DNA of 64,000 nucleotides, taken from contig OZ244063.1 of assembly GCA_965215535.1 (NCBI GenBank), forward strand, positions 2,046,001-2,110,000, written 5' to 3'. The notes below the pieces were generated by a model. That model was not told the origin of the DNA. It saw only the letters and a list, made by a program, of their open reading frames with translations, and did no database searches. The position numbers were made by a program, and so were the translations under genes. Origin of the DNA: Bin94 sp965215535 (GTDB lineage: Bacteria > Gemmatimonadota > Gemmatimonadetes > Longimicrobiales > Gaopeijiaceae). Position 1 is the stretch's first letter. The number at the start of each line of letters is the position of its first letter. This document shows positions 8,459 to 16,821 of this stretch, one piece after another.

Positions 8459-9250
8459 ATGGGGTCCTGCGCACGGCTGGTGACGGTCGAGAATGGAAAC
8501 TGGGGAGCAACAAGCCTCAGCGCCATCGGGGCAGTCCTGGAATCCACGACAAGCGTTCTTTGCAACGCCTTTGGCCGAACGCCTGACGCACCGGTGCGCG
8601 TATCCCCATGGGAACGGGGGCCTCAGGTGGACTGGGACCGTAGGCCGTACCGCATCCGGATGAGCGCGAGAGACACCTACTGGTGTCAGTACGCGTACCA
8701 GTTCGCCCACGAGCTGTGCCACATACTGGTCAACTTCGACCGCTTGCGGCATCACCGCCACAAATGGTTCGAAGAGAGCATCTGCGAGCTCGCGTCGCTC
8801 TTCGCGCTCCACCGCCTGTCCCGGGAATTTCAGCACAGTCCGCCGGTCGAGGTGCTCGGTGCCCAAAGATTCGCCCCGCACTTCGCAACCTACGCGGATG
8901 AGGTCGCACACAGCGCGCATCCCGTGTCGAGGGCCGACCTTCCAGCATGGATCTCGAAAAATATCCGGCACCTGGAGGAGCGCGGCACCGACCGTGACCT
9001 GAACCGCGTCGTGGCCATTGCCCTCCTGGACGACTTCCTGACGGACACGTCGCTCTGGCGCGATTGCGGTTTCCTCAATCTTTGGAACGCGACGGCCGAC
9101 CACACCTTTCCTGATCATATTGACTCGTGGATCGACTTCTTGCGCAGCGGGGGATTCGTGCCCCGAACCCCACGTTTGGTGCGGACCCTGTTATTGGGGA
9201 CCGCAAAGGAGGACGAATCCTTGTCGGCGGTGAAGGAGGGCAAGGCATGA
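8459..9250 (+). CDS. HExxH zinc metallopeptidase-like protein paired with the AAA ATPase
   Basis: The 263-residue soluble protein begins at an ATG immediately after the ATPase stop. The zinc motif HELCH is at 84-88, followed by FEESICELASLF at about 104-115, which offers a glutamate third ligand as in gluzincins. There is no signal peptide, so it would act in the cytoplasm. Tight coupling to a STAND-like ATPase suggests a signal-activated protease, for example an antiphage effector, but that is inference. Its last bases overlap the ATG of an hsdS tail fragment. The module therefore sits where an R-M cargo gene would be, between hsdM and hsdS. Confidence 0.7.
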   Translation: MGSCARLVTVENGNWGATSLSAIGAVLESTTSVLCNAFGRTPDAPVRVSPWERGPQVDWDRRPYRIRMSARDTYWCQYAYQFAHELCHILVNFDRLRHHRHKWFEESICELASLFALHRLSREFQHSPPVEVLGAQRFAPHFATYADEVAHSAHPVSRADLPAWISKNIRHLEERGTDRDLNRVVAIALLDDFLTDTSLWRDCGFLNLWNATADHTFPDHIDSWIDFLRSGGFVPRTPRLVRTLLLGTAKEDESLSAVKEGKA

Positions 9251-9351
9251 GGGCGGTGCCCGCCGACGAGCCCGCTTCCGTCCTCCTAGAGCGCATTCGG
9301 GCCGAGCGAAAGGCCGAACAGAGTCAGCGAAAGCGCCGCAAACCGAAGTAG
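9247..9351 (+). pseudogene. hsdS C-terminal tail remnant
   Basis: From the ATG at 9247 (overlapping the protease stop as ATGA) 34 residues read VPADEPASVLLERIRAER and then a basic tail rich in Lys and Arg. The DEPASVLLERIRAER block is the characteristic last segment of many type I specificity subunits. Both target-recognition domains are absent, so this is a leftover end of hsdS, still in frame with a start codon. Confidence 0.75.
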
Positions 9352-9376
9352 AGACGCTCGCCATTTTGAGTTCAAG

Positions 9377-11701
9377 CTATTCTTGAGCCACCAGTCGATG
9401 GAGCCTCCTGTACCGTGGCTCGCTTATCAGGTCCGGGTCCGCCTCGGCCAGCAGATCAAGCAACCGCGATAGCCCCCAAGGCAACTGGTGCACTTCGTCA
9501 GGTACAACGCGATTCAGCAGTTTAAGTGTCTGCTCCGGGAACTTCTTCGCCAACGGCTCAATATCGAGCAGGACGATCCGGCGCCAGTCAACAGGATCAA
9601 GGAGATCCCAAACGGCGTCAAGCACCTCTGGGAATGCGTCGCCGGTATCGCAAAGAAGTGACACCCAGGCGCTGATCGTTCCGCTCGTGCGGAACCTGCG
9701 TTCCTTGGGCCACGCGTTCCGTATGAATGGGATGACGAGCTTCCGCCATCCATCGTCATTCTCTGCACCCACTCGTCCCAGAAACCAGATTGCGTGCTCG
9801 CGTTCCTCCGGTCGGATTCGTCGTAGGCATCGGCGCGCCGCTTCGAACGGAAGTATGCCGTCGGACAACGCCAGAAGAACGACCTGCTCGCAGAATCGCT
9901 CAATCTCGATCCGCCATCTCCATTCGTGCATCGTGGTCGGCAGGGCCACAAATCCATCTTTGATCTTTCCGAACAGCGGTTGAATCCCATTCCAGTTCCC
10001 TAGAACCCCATTCCAGGCAGGCTCAAAACGATCGTGACCCGGCTGAAACCATGGGATCATCTTCGTATCTCCCCAGCTTGGGTCGATCCGATTCAACCAC
10101 GCGATTTGACTGCTCAGCACGCAGACTGCGTCATCCGTGCCCTCCCCGGATGCACTCAGGAATCTATCGAACCGGAGCTTGAAGTCTTCCGGGAATCCCG
10201 CACCCTGATTGGGGTTTTCTCGGCTGAGCACCTTGATCAGTCCCTGGATCGCTTTCCCGGGCGGAGAATTGATGGCACGCGTGAGCGTCGGTCGCGATGC
10301 CTGCATTTCTTCCGAGTCAGTGGTCAAAACCGCTTCGATAAAGCGATCGAACAACGCATATGCCAAGTTCTTGTCGTCAGCCGCCAAGGCAGGGAACTGC
10401 TCTTTTAGCCATTCCCCGACTGAATAGGGCATTGCTACGATTGTCTCAGCCGGGAGCCGCAGCAGCAGTCCATACAACACGCTGGTTTCTCGCGGCGTCG
10501 CGTTGTCAGGCCAGTGACGGAGAGCTGAATCCCAGAGATTTCTGGGCCACTCGCCGCGACGGGCAGCTGCGCTCAGCGCCCGGAGCGCCCGGCCGGGTCG
10601 AGTCTTCACCAGCCCTGTGAAGGGTTCGTTCACGACGAACTGAACATGTCCCGAATTTTCTCGGGCCACGCGCACGATGTCTCCGATCGGAACGCCATCG
10701 AACACCGACGCGTCTTCGTTCCTATTCACGGGTCCAGATTTTCGAGTTGCGGATACCGCACCCGCATCGGCGATCCAGCTGTCGTCCCAGCCGGGCACGC
10801 TGTCCTTCAGGGTTCCCCATCGCTCAACCAGATCGTCGGGCAGTGCGCAGTTGTTCTGAATGAGCCAACCCAGACACGCCGCGGATATCGCCCGACGGCT
10901 TGTTTCGTCTTCGTATTCAGTTCGTGGGGGACCATTCAGAATGCGCTCGCCAATGCGACGCTGGTGATCGGCCGAAAAATGCTCCCACCGGCTGTGCAGC
11001 AGAGACAGCAGCTTTTTCCGGTCGGTGTCGCGCCAGCACTGGACATCCGAAAGCGCGAGAACATGATCTGCGGTCTCTGTACCGGAGAACAGGGTCGAGT
11101 TGCTCCAGATGCCGAGCCGGAGTCGGTCGAAGATGTGTGGATCAGGATCGGGCCAGAGAGCGATGTGTAGCTTCACCCTGTCCGCATCGCGTCTCGCTAG
11201 ACGGTCCAGTGTTTCTCGAAACAGGTTCACGAAGGCATTCCGGTCGCGGCTTTCAGGGGGCGCGTCGGCACTGTCCCATCCGATCTCGCTGACCTCTTGA
11301 ATCCGCGTGCAGGCACGCAGCAGATTCCTTTCGAGCGCTGCGTAGACCGACGACAGATTGTCATCCGGGACGGTCGGCCAAGAGATGGTGTACGAAGGGA
11401 ACCGAATGTGGATATGCGCTACCACTGGCCACTCGACATCCGACCAGTCGCCGGATGGCGGTTGCGGTTCTCGGAGGTTATGCGGCCGCCCGGCTTCGAA
11501 GACCGGCTCCGTCAGAGCCTCGAACTCACGAATAAGACCAGCCGTCCAGCCATGCTCCTGAATTCGCTTCACAAGCCCGTGCAAATTCACATTGGGATGG
11601 GGCGCTCGGCTCGCCAAGGCCTCGAGGAGCACCAGCCAACCGCGGTTTACGTTATCCGCGAGGTCGAGGGAGCTTTCCACAGCGCTCTTCAGCATGCCCA
11701 A
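9377..11701 (-). pseudogene. Large helical C-terminal part of a split SIR2-family defence protein
   Basis: This 774-residue frame has no catalytic motif. It is predicted largely alpha-helical, with the character of the long C-terminal regions of SIR2-like antiphage proteins (segments such as EHGWTAGLIREFEALTEPVFEAGRP and WDLLDPVDWRRIVLLDIEPL). Its first residues overlap the end of the SIR2 domain frame at 11652-12401 in a different reading frame. In intact relatives one polypeptide runs through both parts with additional sequence between them, so a deletion with frameshift near 11652-11705 is likely. It could still be made as a separate protein by internal initiation at the ATG at 11701. Confidence 0.6.
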
Positions 11702-12401
11702 TGCTTTCCAGACCCCGGAGCAGGTAACTCACCGGAGGATCCTCTGCCTGATAGCCAAGGAGCACCACCGTATGCCGTTTCAGAAGCTCCCGAACGAATC
11801 TGGCGGCCCATCCCTCCGCGAGGTACGCGCGCCCGAGATCCGCGCTGCTGAGGATGTATTTGTGAGGCGCGGACTCCGATTCGGCCAGTCGGCCATGCAG
11901 ATAGGTAATTCCCGTCGGTGAGCGCTGAATGTCAGGAAGTATCGGCGCCTCATGGCGCGGCACATTCTCGTCAACGGCTTTCTCGAAGAGGCGATCGAAG
12001 TTGGTAGTGACGATCTGCGGTTGGCCGTCCGCGTTTGCGGAAAGGCGGGCGATGATGTTGTGATATCGTTGTGTCTTTGGATGTCGGTTCAATTTTCTCC
12101 AGATGATCCTTGCCACCTGCTCGCGACCATATTCCTGGTACAGCATCTGGAACACCTCGTCGAGCGACGGTCGGCGCCACCCGCCCCTCGGAGCTCCCTT
12201 GGCATAGGTCTGGAGGGTTCGCCGGACTCTGGAATCTGACGCCGCATGGAGCGCATCGGTCACGGATCCCGCGAGGTCCAGGAAGTTGGGCATCCCGGCC
12301 GGGATCGATACTCCAGCGCCACACAGAAACACGACATTGCCGGCATCCCGCTCATCCAGGAGGAGATCGGGAATCGCGGGACCTTCCGCCTTGAACCGCA
12401 T
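11652..12401 (-). pseudogene. SIR2-like NAD-processing domain, N-terminal part of a split defence gene
   Basis: The 249-residue frame begins MRFKAEGPAIPDLL. It shows the SIR2 nucleotide-binding motif FLCGAGVSIPAGMPNF, the TTNFDRLFE block with the conserved Asn and Asp, and TYLHG with the catalytic His. It ends at VVLLGYQAEDPPVSYLL followed by 16 unrelated residues and a stop. SIR2 domains of this type degrade NAD+ in abortive-infection systems such as DSR, ThsA and SIR2-HerA. The catalytic residues look complete, but the polypeptide is cut from its large partner region, so the system is probably inactive unless the two parts associate. Confidence 0.75.
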
Positions 12402-12729
12402 CAGAACGCCACGAGGGAGTGTCGGTGTCGTAACTTCGCACTTCCGGCGAGCGTGTCGCGACGACGTCCGGCACTATCCTGAATTCGCGTACAGCGAGTC
12501 GCCGATCCCCATCCAAAAGCTTCCAATGCGAACATGTGTCCCCTCGAAACGCTTTCCGTGGTCAGACAATCTACAAGTTACACGCCCACGACATCCTTTT
12601 GTGCCGGGCTTTCCCAAGACGTGACCGTCGAGGTGGAGCGGTGCACACCAAGTCGATCTTCCTGTGGGTGGGTGCGCGCGGGGTGCGAGGAGAAAGGAAG
12701 AACAAACACGCCCCGCACGAACGCTCAAC
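12402..12729. other. Divergent intergenic region
   Basis: This stretch separates the SIR2 gene (minus strand) from the antitoxin remnant (plus strand). I find no family-like reading frame on either strand. It should hold the SIR2 promoter, but no convincing -35/-10 pair is visible. Confidence 0.35.
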
Positions 12730-12759
12730 TTGACCGCTCATGGCTATAGTCGCTACTAT
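12730..12759 (+). promoter_or_regulatory. Antitoxin/hsdM promoter, leaderless type
   Basis: TTGACC at 12730-12735 and TACTAT at 12754-12759 are 18 bases apart. The antitoxin ATG is at 12766, about where the transcript would start. This resembles the arrangement before the AAA gene at 6862. Confidence 0.5.
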
Positions 12760-12765
12760 GGCCAG

Positions 12766-13003
12766 ATGCGTGAGATCACTGCCAGAGGCCAAGAGCCGGT
12801 TCGGCCAGCTCCTGCGATCCGCCCAGCAGGGCCCCGTGCGCATCACCCGCACCGGCATGCCGGTGCGGCGTGATTCTGTCGATGGAACAGTTCGACAGGC
12901 TGCGTGGCCTGGGAACGGTAGCGGGCGCGATCAACACAATGAGCCGGGAGGCAGGCGCCAACGGCCTGACGCCGGCGGTGCTGGAGTCCCTGCTTTCCAA
13001 TTA
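12766..13003 (+). pseudogene. Phd/YefM-family antitoxin-like protein, frameshifted
   Basis: Three frames joined together give the classic fold: MREITAR, then EAKSRFGQLLRSAQQGPVRI with TRTGMPV, then ILSMEQFDRLRGLGTVAGAI to a TAA at 13001. A two-base loss near 12783 and a one-base gain near 12868 separate the parts. Phd-like genes commonly stand at the head of type I R-M operons, directly before hsdM, and the hsdM fragment starts 30 bases downstream here. It is therefore the broken first gene of an R-M operon and not necessarily a toxin partner; no toxin gene is next to it. Confidence 0.75.
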
Positions 13004-13032
13004 ACGCTGACCGGGTCGCACTCGACGCCCCC

Positions 13033-13475
13033 ATGACCGACAACGACACCCGGCAGATCGTCAACAAGGCGTGGAGCTTCGCGCACCTGCTCCGCGACGA
13101 CGGGCTGTCCTACATGGCCTACACCGAGCAGATCACCTTTCTGCTCTTCTTCAAGATGGCCTATCAGCGGACCCAGCCGCCGTGGAACCATCCGCCCATT
13201 GTGCCCGAGGGCCTCGACTGGCCCAGCCTCCTCGCTCGCGACGGCGAAAAGCTGGAAACGCACTACCGGCATATCCTGGCCGAGTTCGCCCGCAAAGAGG
13301 GAATGCTGGGGAGATCTTCAGGAAAGCGCGTCAGGAGATTCAGAATCCGGCAACGCTGAAGCGTCTGATCGTCGATCTGATCGATCCCGAGAACTGGATG
13401 TCGATGCACGCGGACGTGAAGGGCGACATCTACGAAGGGCTGCTGGCCAGATCGGCCCAGTATCTGCCGGGGTGA
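13033..13475 (+). pseudogene. hsdM N-terminal fragment (type I R-M methyltransferase)
   Basis: The frame begins MTDNDTRQIVNKAWSFAHLL and then YTEQITFLLFFKMA and IVPEGLDWPSLLARDGE, the standard N-terminal HsdM_N helical domain. One G is missing in the run at 13308-13311. The family sequence continues in the next frame (EIFRKARQEIQNPATLKRL, DPENWMSMHADVKGDIYEGL). It then stops abruptly at LLARSAQYLPG, where the second direct repeat begins at 13458, so the SAM-binding core and catalytic NPPF are absent. A matching C-terminal piece lies on the opposite strand at 15665-15991. Confidence 0.85.
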
Positions 13476-13665
13476 GTCCGTCGTCGTTTACAAGGGATTC
13501 GTTCAGCGCTGAAAAGTGCTGTATTTGCAAGCCATAATAAGGATTTGTTTCTCGGATCACCCCCGGCTGCGTTTCTTGCAATCCGGTATCATTTTCATTA
13601 TGATTAGGGAGTGAATCATGGAACCAGTTCACGCGCTGCGCGCCGCCGTGGCAAGCCCAAGGGTC
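13458..13665 (+). repeat. Long direct repeat, copy B (island right edge)
   Basis: This is the second copy of the 4337-4557 repeat. It keeps the opening CAGTATCTGCCGGG, the palindrome TTCAGCGCTGAA, the integrase promoter, and the first bases of the integrase gene up to CAAGCCCAAGGGTC. One G is lost at the integrase GTG (GTGGCA instead of GTGGGC) and the rest of the integrase gene is gone. The same 3' end QYLPG-stop is fused to hsdM here and to the SnoaL-like gene in copy A. Confidence 0.85.
13576..13604 (+). promoter_or_regulatory. Integrase promoter remnant (copy B)
   Basis: TTGCAA at 13576-13581 and TATGAT at 13599-13604 with a 17-base spacer repeat the promoter of copy A. It no longer drives an intact gene. 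Confidence 0.5.
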
Positions 13666-13922
13666 AGATTGTGACGGGCCGCGTGGCGAAAGAGATCCCT
13701 GATAGTGCAGGCGGTCGGCCTGTTCGTTGCTGGCGAACCAGGCAGCCCGTCGCTTGCGCAGCAGCTTGCCGGATTGCCCCAGCAAAGCTCGAACTCCTTG
13801 ACGCAGGCTGCGCGGTAATGTCATGCATGAAATCGTCGTCGCGGGCGTTGTGCCGGCCGATGCCCTCCAGAGCCCGCTCGAGCGAGGGCGATGCAGCGGC
13901 GCAGAAAAGGTCGTGTCGATCT
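13666..13922. other. Unassigned island debris
   Basis: These 257 bases follow the integrase-start remnant. Short frames on both strands have no recognisable family sequence. The region probably represents a deleted second integrase module joined to the end of the AlbA_2 gene. Confidence 0.35.
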
Positions 13923-15668
13923 TCATGGTTCGCTACGGTACGGACGGTATTCGACGAGTGCGGACCGGCCAAGGATATCGACGATGGAGACCGTCATCTC
14001 AATTCCAAAGGCGTCGGTCAGTCTCAACGATTTGCCCAGCCGGAAGGAGACCGGCTGCTGCCTTCCCTCATCGATAGCAATGTTGTCGGCGTACAGGTAG
14101 GTCCGGTCGGATGTGTCGCGTATCGGGTTTAGTCGTCCGCGAAGTCCGGGAATATTTCCGATAGCATTCGGAAAAATGGTCGCGCCTCCAGGTGCGAGCG
14201 GAGCCAGTTCCAATAACAGACCACCTTGGCGCGGCGTCCACTTCCGCGCCAACCCGGCGGCATATTTGGGTGCCGCAGCGTACACGGTCATCGGCAGATG
14301 GGTCGTGTAAAGATCGAACTCCGCTTCACCGGCCTCGTTGGTCGTTGCTCGCTGCCAGGTCTTGTTCGGAAACAGAGCCAGGACATCGACGCCACCGAGC
14401 GGTTCACCATCGGAGTGCACTGTGACCGTGGCATCCGACGGCGCGAGTTCGAGTCTGGCGGCCGGGATGGCCAGGATCAGATTCGAGTCGTTGACGACTC
14501 TGTACTCCGGTTCAACGCCGGCGGTCTCTCGGGTCTCCTTGAGGATGATTGAGACGCCGTCTCCTCGCCGCTCCATCATGAACCGGCGATGGTCAGATCC
14601 GGGAACGTCGCCGACAGGGATTCGTCCAAACACGGAAGCGAGGATTTCGTTGCGGGTGGCTTGAGTCGAATCCATGCCATCGATCGTCATCCCGTTGGGA
14701 AGCTGACCGGGTGAGTCGATTTCCAGGCGATCCTCGAACATCGACAGTCTAATGCGCCTGGACGACATCGAGTAGTCGCGGTGAACAACAGCGTTAACCA
14801 CCGCCTCAAACACCGCAGGCTTGCTGTACTGCGGCGTATCTTCACGAGCGGGCGTTTTTCGTGCGGAGACGCGCATGTTGCGGACTACGAACTTGACCGC
14901 ATCGGCGATTTGGGCGGTGAGTGGCCCCTGGATCTCCTGTGCGTCCAGTTGGCCGGATGCGCGATCCCTGCCGCGATACTGGGTCGCCATAATCGTTGCT
15001 TGCGGCAACCACTCCTGAGGCGAGTTGGCGCAGAGTAGCACGCCCGCAACGGTCGCCCGGTCCACATCGGCTTCGTCAGGCGCAAGCAGCCTCAGGTTCA
15101 TCAGAGCCCGTCGAGGGTCGGTCGCTCCCGCAGCACTGAGCAGCGGTTCCCACAGACGTTCATCAAGGGTGTGGAACCCGGTATGAGGAACAACCTGTCG
15201 GTCGAACCAAAGGTAGCGGCTTTGGGCTCGTCTCTGCGCCAGTCGCAATCGTTCGTCGCCGCTGAGACGGCGTTTGGTTGAGCCGACCCGGATGAATGCG
15301 CGCCCGGCCCGTTCATGTACGGAATCGCCCCGCGACACGTCCACAAGTACAAACGCCTTTCCGTCGAGTTCCCGATGGTGAACGTTGATGCGGAGGGGCG
15401 GTTCCACAGCATCGGTGCCGACTTCGACCAACAGCCGGTCAAAGGCGGCAATCTGCTCTGGAGACATCCCGTGAAGCCGTCCGTCATCGGAGACCCCACA
15501 CATGAGCACGCCCCCATTCGCATTGGCGAAGGCTGCCATCTCATCCGCAAGATCCTCGCGCCGCGGGCTTGTTGGGCGGTCGCCACTGAATTCGATCTGC
15601 TTGAATTCCCATCCGCTGTCCTCGCCTAGCCGCAAGCGCTGACGGATCTCCGCATCGGTTATTCTCAC
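13923..15668 (-). CDS. AlbA_2 / HATPase_c_4 ATP-binding protein (R-M operon accessory)
   Basis: The 581-residue protein starts at a GTG with GGAGGT five bases upstream; the same frame is open further but reads as noise. The N-terminal AlbA_2 (Schlafen-like) domain contains WEFKQIEFSGDR, FANANGGVLMCGVSDDG and FIRVGSTKRRLS. A GHKL-type ATP-binding segment follows (FEAVVNAVVHRDYS, FEDRLEIDSPGQLPNG). The last 150 residues look like a carboxypeptidase-regulatory or Ig-like beta domain (GGVDVLALFPNKTWQRATTN). The GTG overlaps the stop of the hsdM C-terminal fragment (GTGA). AlbA_2 genes are frequent passengers inside type I R-M operons, probably as regulators or defence accessories. The domain set looks intact. 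Confidence 0.8.
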   Translation of the reverse strand: MRITDAEIRQRLRLGEDSGWEFKQIEFSGDRPTSPRREDLADEMAAFANANGGVLMCGVSDDGRLHGMSPEQIAAFDRLLVEVGTDAVEPPLRINVHHRELDGKAFVLVDVSRGDSVHERAGRAFIRVGSTKRRLSGDERLRLAQRRAQSRYLWFDRQVVPHTGFHTLDERLWEPLLSAAGATDPRRALMNLRLLAPDEADVDRATVAGVLLCANSPQEWLPQATIMATQYRGRDRASGQLDAQEIQGPLTAQIADAVKFVVRNMRVSARKTPAREDTPQYSKPAVFEAVVNAVVHRDYSMSSRRIRLSMFEDRLEIDSPGQLPNGMTIDGMDSTQATRNEILASVFGRIPVGDVPGSDHRRFMMERRGDGVSIILKETRETAGVEPEYRVVNDSNLILAIPAARLELAPSDATVTVHSDGEPLGGVDVLALFPNKTWQRATTNEAGEAEFDLYTTHLPMTVYAAAPKYAAGLARKWTPRQGGLLLELAPLAPGGATIFPNAIGNIPGLRGRLNPIRDTSDRTYLYADNIAIDEGRQQPVSFRLGKSLRLTDAFGIEMTVSIVDILGRSALVEYRPYRSEP

Positions 15669-15991
15669 GAGACACCTCCGAGATTCACGTGCTCGCCGTC
15701 GTCCGCCCGAGGTTCGACCCCGACATACCGGCCCGGCGTGAGCACATGGCCGTGCTTGCGCACCCCGTCCAGCGACGCGCTCTTGCAGAATCCGGGCAGA
15801 TCGGCGGCGCTGTCGTCGCCCGTCTTCCATGCATAATAGGTGTCCGCAATCCGCCTGATCTCCTCGCCGGTCAGTTCGCGGTGCGTCCGGTCCACCGGCT
15901 GGCCGATGGTCGGCTGCCGCGCCTCGGCCATCGCCCAGAGCTCGATCTCGTAGGCGGTCGTGGCGGCGCTGTTGGTCTGTCGAGTAGCCAT
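15665..15991 (-). pseudogene. hsdM C-terminal fragment
   Basis: Read from the ATG at 15991, the product contains VDRTHRELTGEEIRRIADTY, then DLPGFCKSASLDGVRKHGHV and LTPGRYVGVE, the conserved end of HsdM. The motif-bearing middle and the N-terminus are missing. It overlaps the AlbA_2 start by four bases, the coupling expected of an original hsdM-albA_2 operon. The missing N-terminal domain occurs at 13033-13475 on the other strand, so one ancestral hsdM may have been split by inversion plus deletion. Two different loci are also possible. Confidence 0.75.
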
Positions 15992-16615
15992 TGTGGTCGG
16001 GGAGCCTTGTCGGTGCGGCGGCGCGGAATTCGGAAGGCCCCGAAAATATGGCATTCGCGCGCCCTCCGTGCACACCGGTCCTCTTCCATGTGAAACCGGA
16101 ACCCAGGACGCGGATCTGCGCTATACTTGGGGTTGAATTGGCGACGGCAACCCCCGCACCCGGCCCGCCGACGCCCCCGGACACGGCGTTCCGCGCATGC
16201 GGACAGCCGCGCAGGCCTGCCATGCTCCATGCCGCCACCGTCCGCACCACTCGCGGCGCCGCACCCGGATCTCAACGCTTCTTCCCCTCTCGCTCCTCTC
16301 CTCTTCCTCTCTTCCAGCGCCCCGGCCTGGCGCGGAGCACGATCTCGCCCGTTTGGAGCAGGCTCTTTCTGGAGCTCGTGTCGTTGGGCCCCCGCGTGGT
16401 CGGCTGGATCGAGTCCGAGGCGGGCGAGTGGATCCGCCAGCGGATCGAGGAGAGTCAGATCACAGGTACTTGCCAAGGTCCCCGTGGGCGGCTTACGATG
16501 AGGCCGTGGCTAGGGGGCGCAGTGCGTGTGCGTCGGTGAATGCGTCCCCAAGTGTGCGAGAATATTGATCGGCATCTCACATAAAAATGGAACCAATAAG
16601 GGGACAGAATGAAAT
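15992..16615. other. Island right flank, no clear gene
   Basis: More than 600 bases contain no gene that I can support. A plus-strand frame encoding LELVSLGPRVVGWIESEAGE around 16370-16430 looks protein-like but has no recognisable start or family. The composition turns AT-rich from about 16560, which marks the promoter of the symporter operon. Confidence 0.4.
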
Positions 16616-16643
16616 TTGTAAAGCTCAATTCATTGAATATCAA
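16616..16643 (+). promoter_or_regulatory. Symporter operon promoter
   Basis: TTGTAA at 16616-16621 and TATCAA at 16638-16643 are 16 bases apart in an AT-rich island of an otherwise GC-rich region. They lie 31 bases before the small membrane protein. Confidence 0.45.
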
Positions 16644-16673
16644 AGATTTACAAAATTTTTCCCCATTTCCAAC

Positions 16674-16814
16674 ATGAGTCGGCCTCCGTCCGCGACCTCC
16701 ACTGCCGGGTCGCCCCCCGCCCTTCCCTTCCGGCGCACCCTGGCCCGGGTTCTCCTCGTCCAGGCGGCCACCCTGGCCCTCCTCTGGCTTTTGCAGAGCC
16801 TCTTTCACCGGTAG
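16674..16814 (+). CDS. 46-residue single-span membrane protein upstream of symporter
   Basis: A short gene encodes a Pro/Ser/Thr-rich N-terminus, FRRTLARVLLVQ, and one hydrophobic segment (VLLVQAATLALLWLLQSLF) ending in HR. It stops 7 bases before the symporter start. Position and topology (basic patch then one helix) suggest a small subunit or chaperone of the sodium:solute symporter, similar in principle to the small membrane partner genes found beside other SSS transporters. The ATG at 16674 is preferred over an upstream start at 16587 because the extra residues fall in the AT-rich promoter region. Confidence 0.65.
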   Translation: MSRPPSATSTAGSPPALPFRRTLARVLLVQAATLALLWLLQSLFHR

Positions 16815-16821
16815 CGCCCCC

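Noticed and set aside
15669..16250. Upstream extension of the AlbA_2 frame giving a 775-residue protein
   Set aside because: The added 194 residues are Arg/Ala/Gly noise antiparallel to an hsdM fragment, and a strong ribosome binding site fixes the start at 15668.
15991..16539. Plus-strand frame with a plausible segment near 16370-16430
   Set aside because: No start codon context, no family, and most of the frame is random-looking.
16587..16673. Third copy of the island repeat near ATGGAACCA at 16587
   Set aside because: Only about 9 bases agree with the repeat; this is chance similarity.
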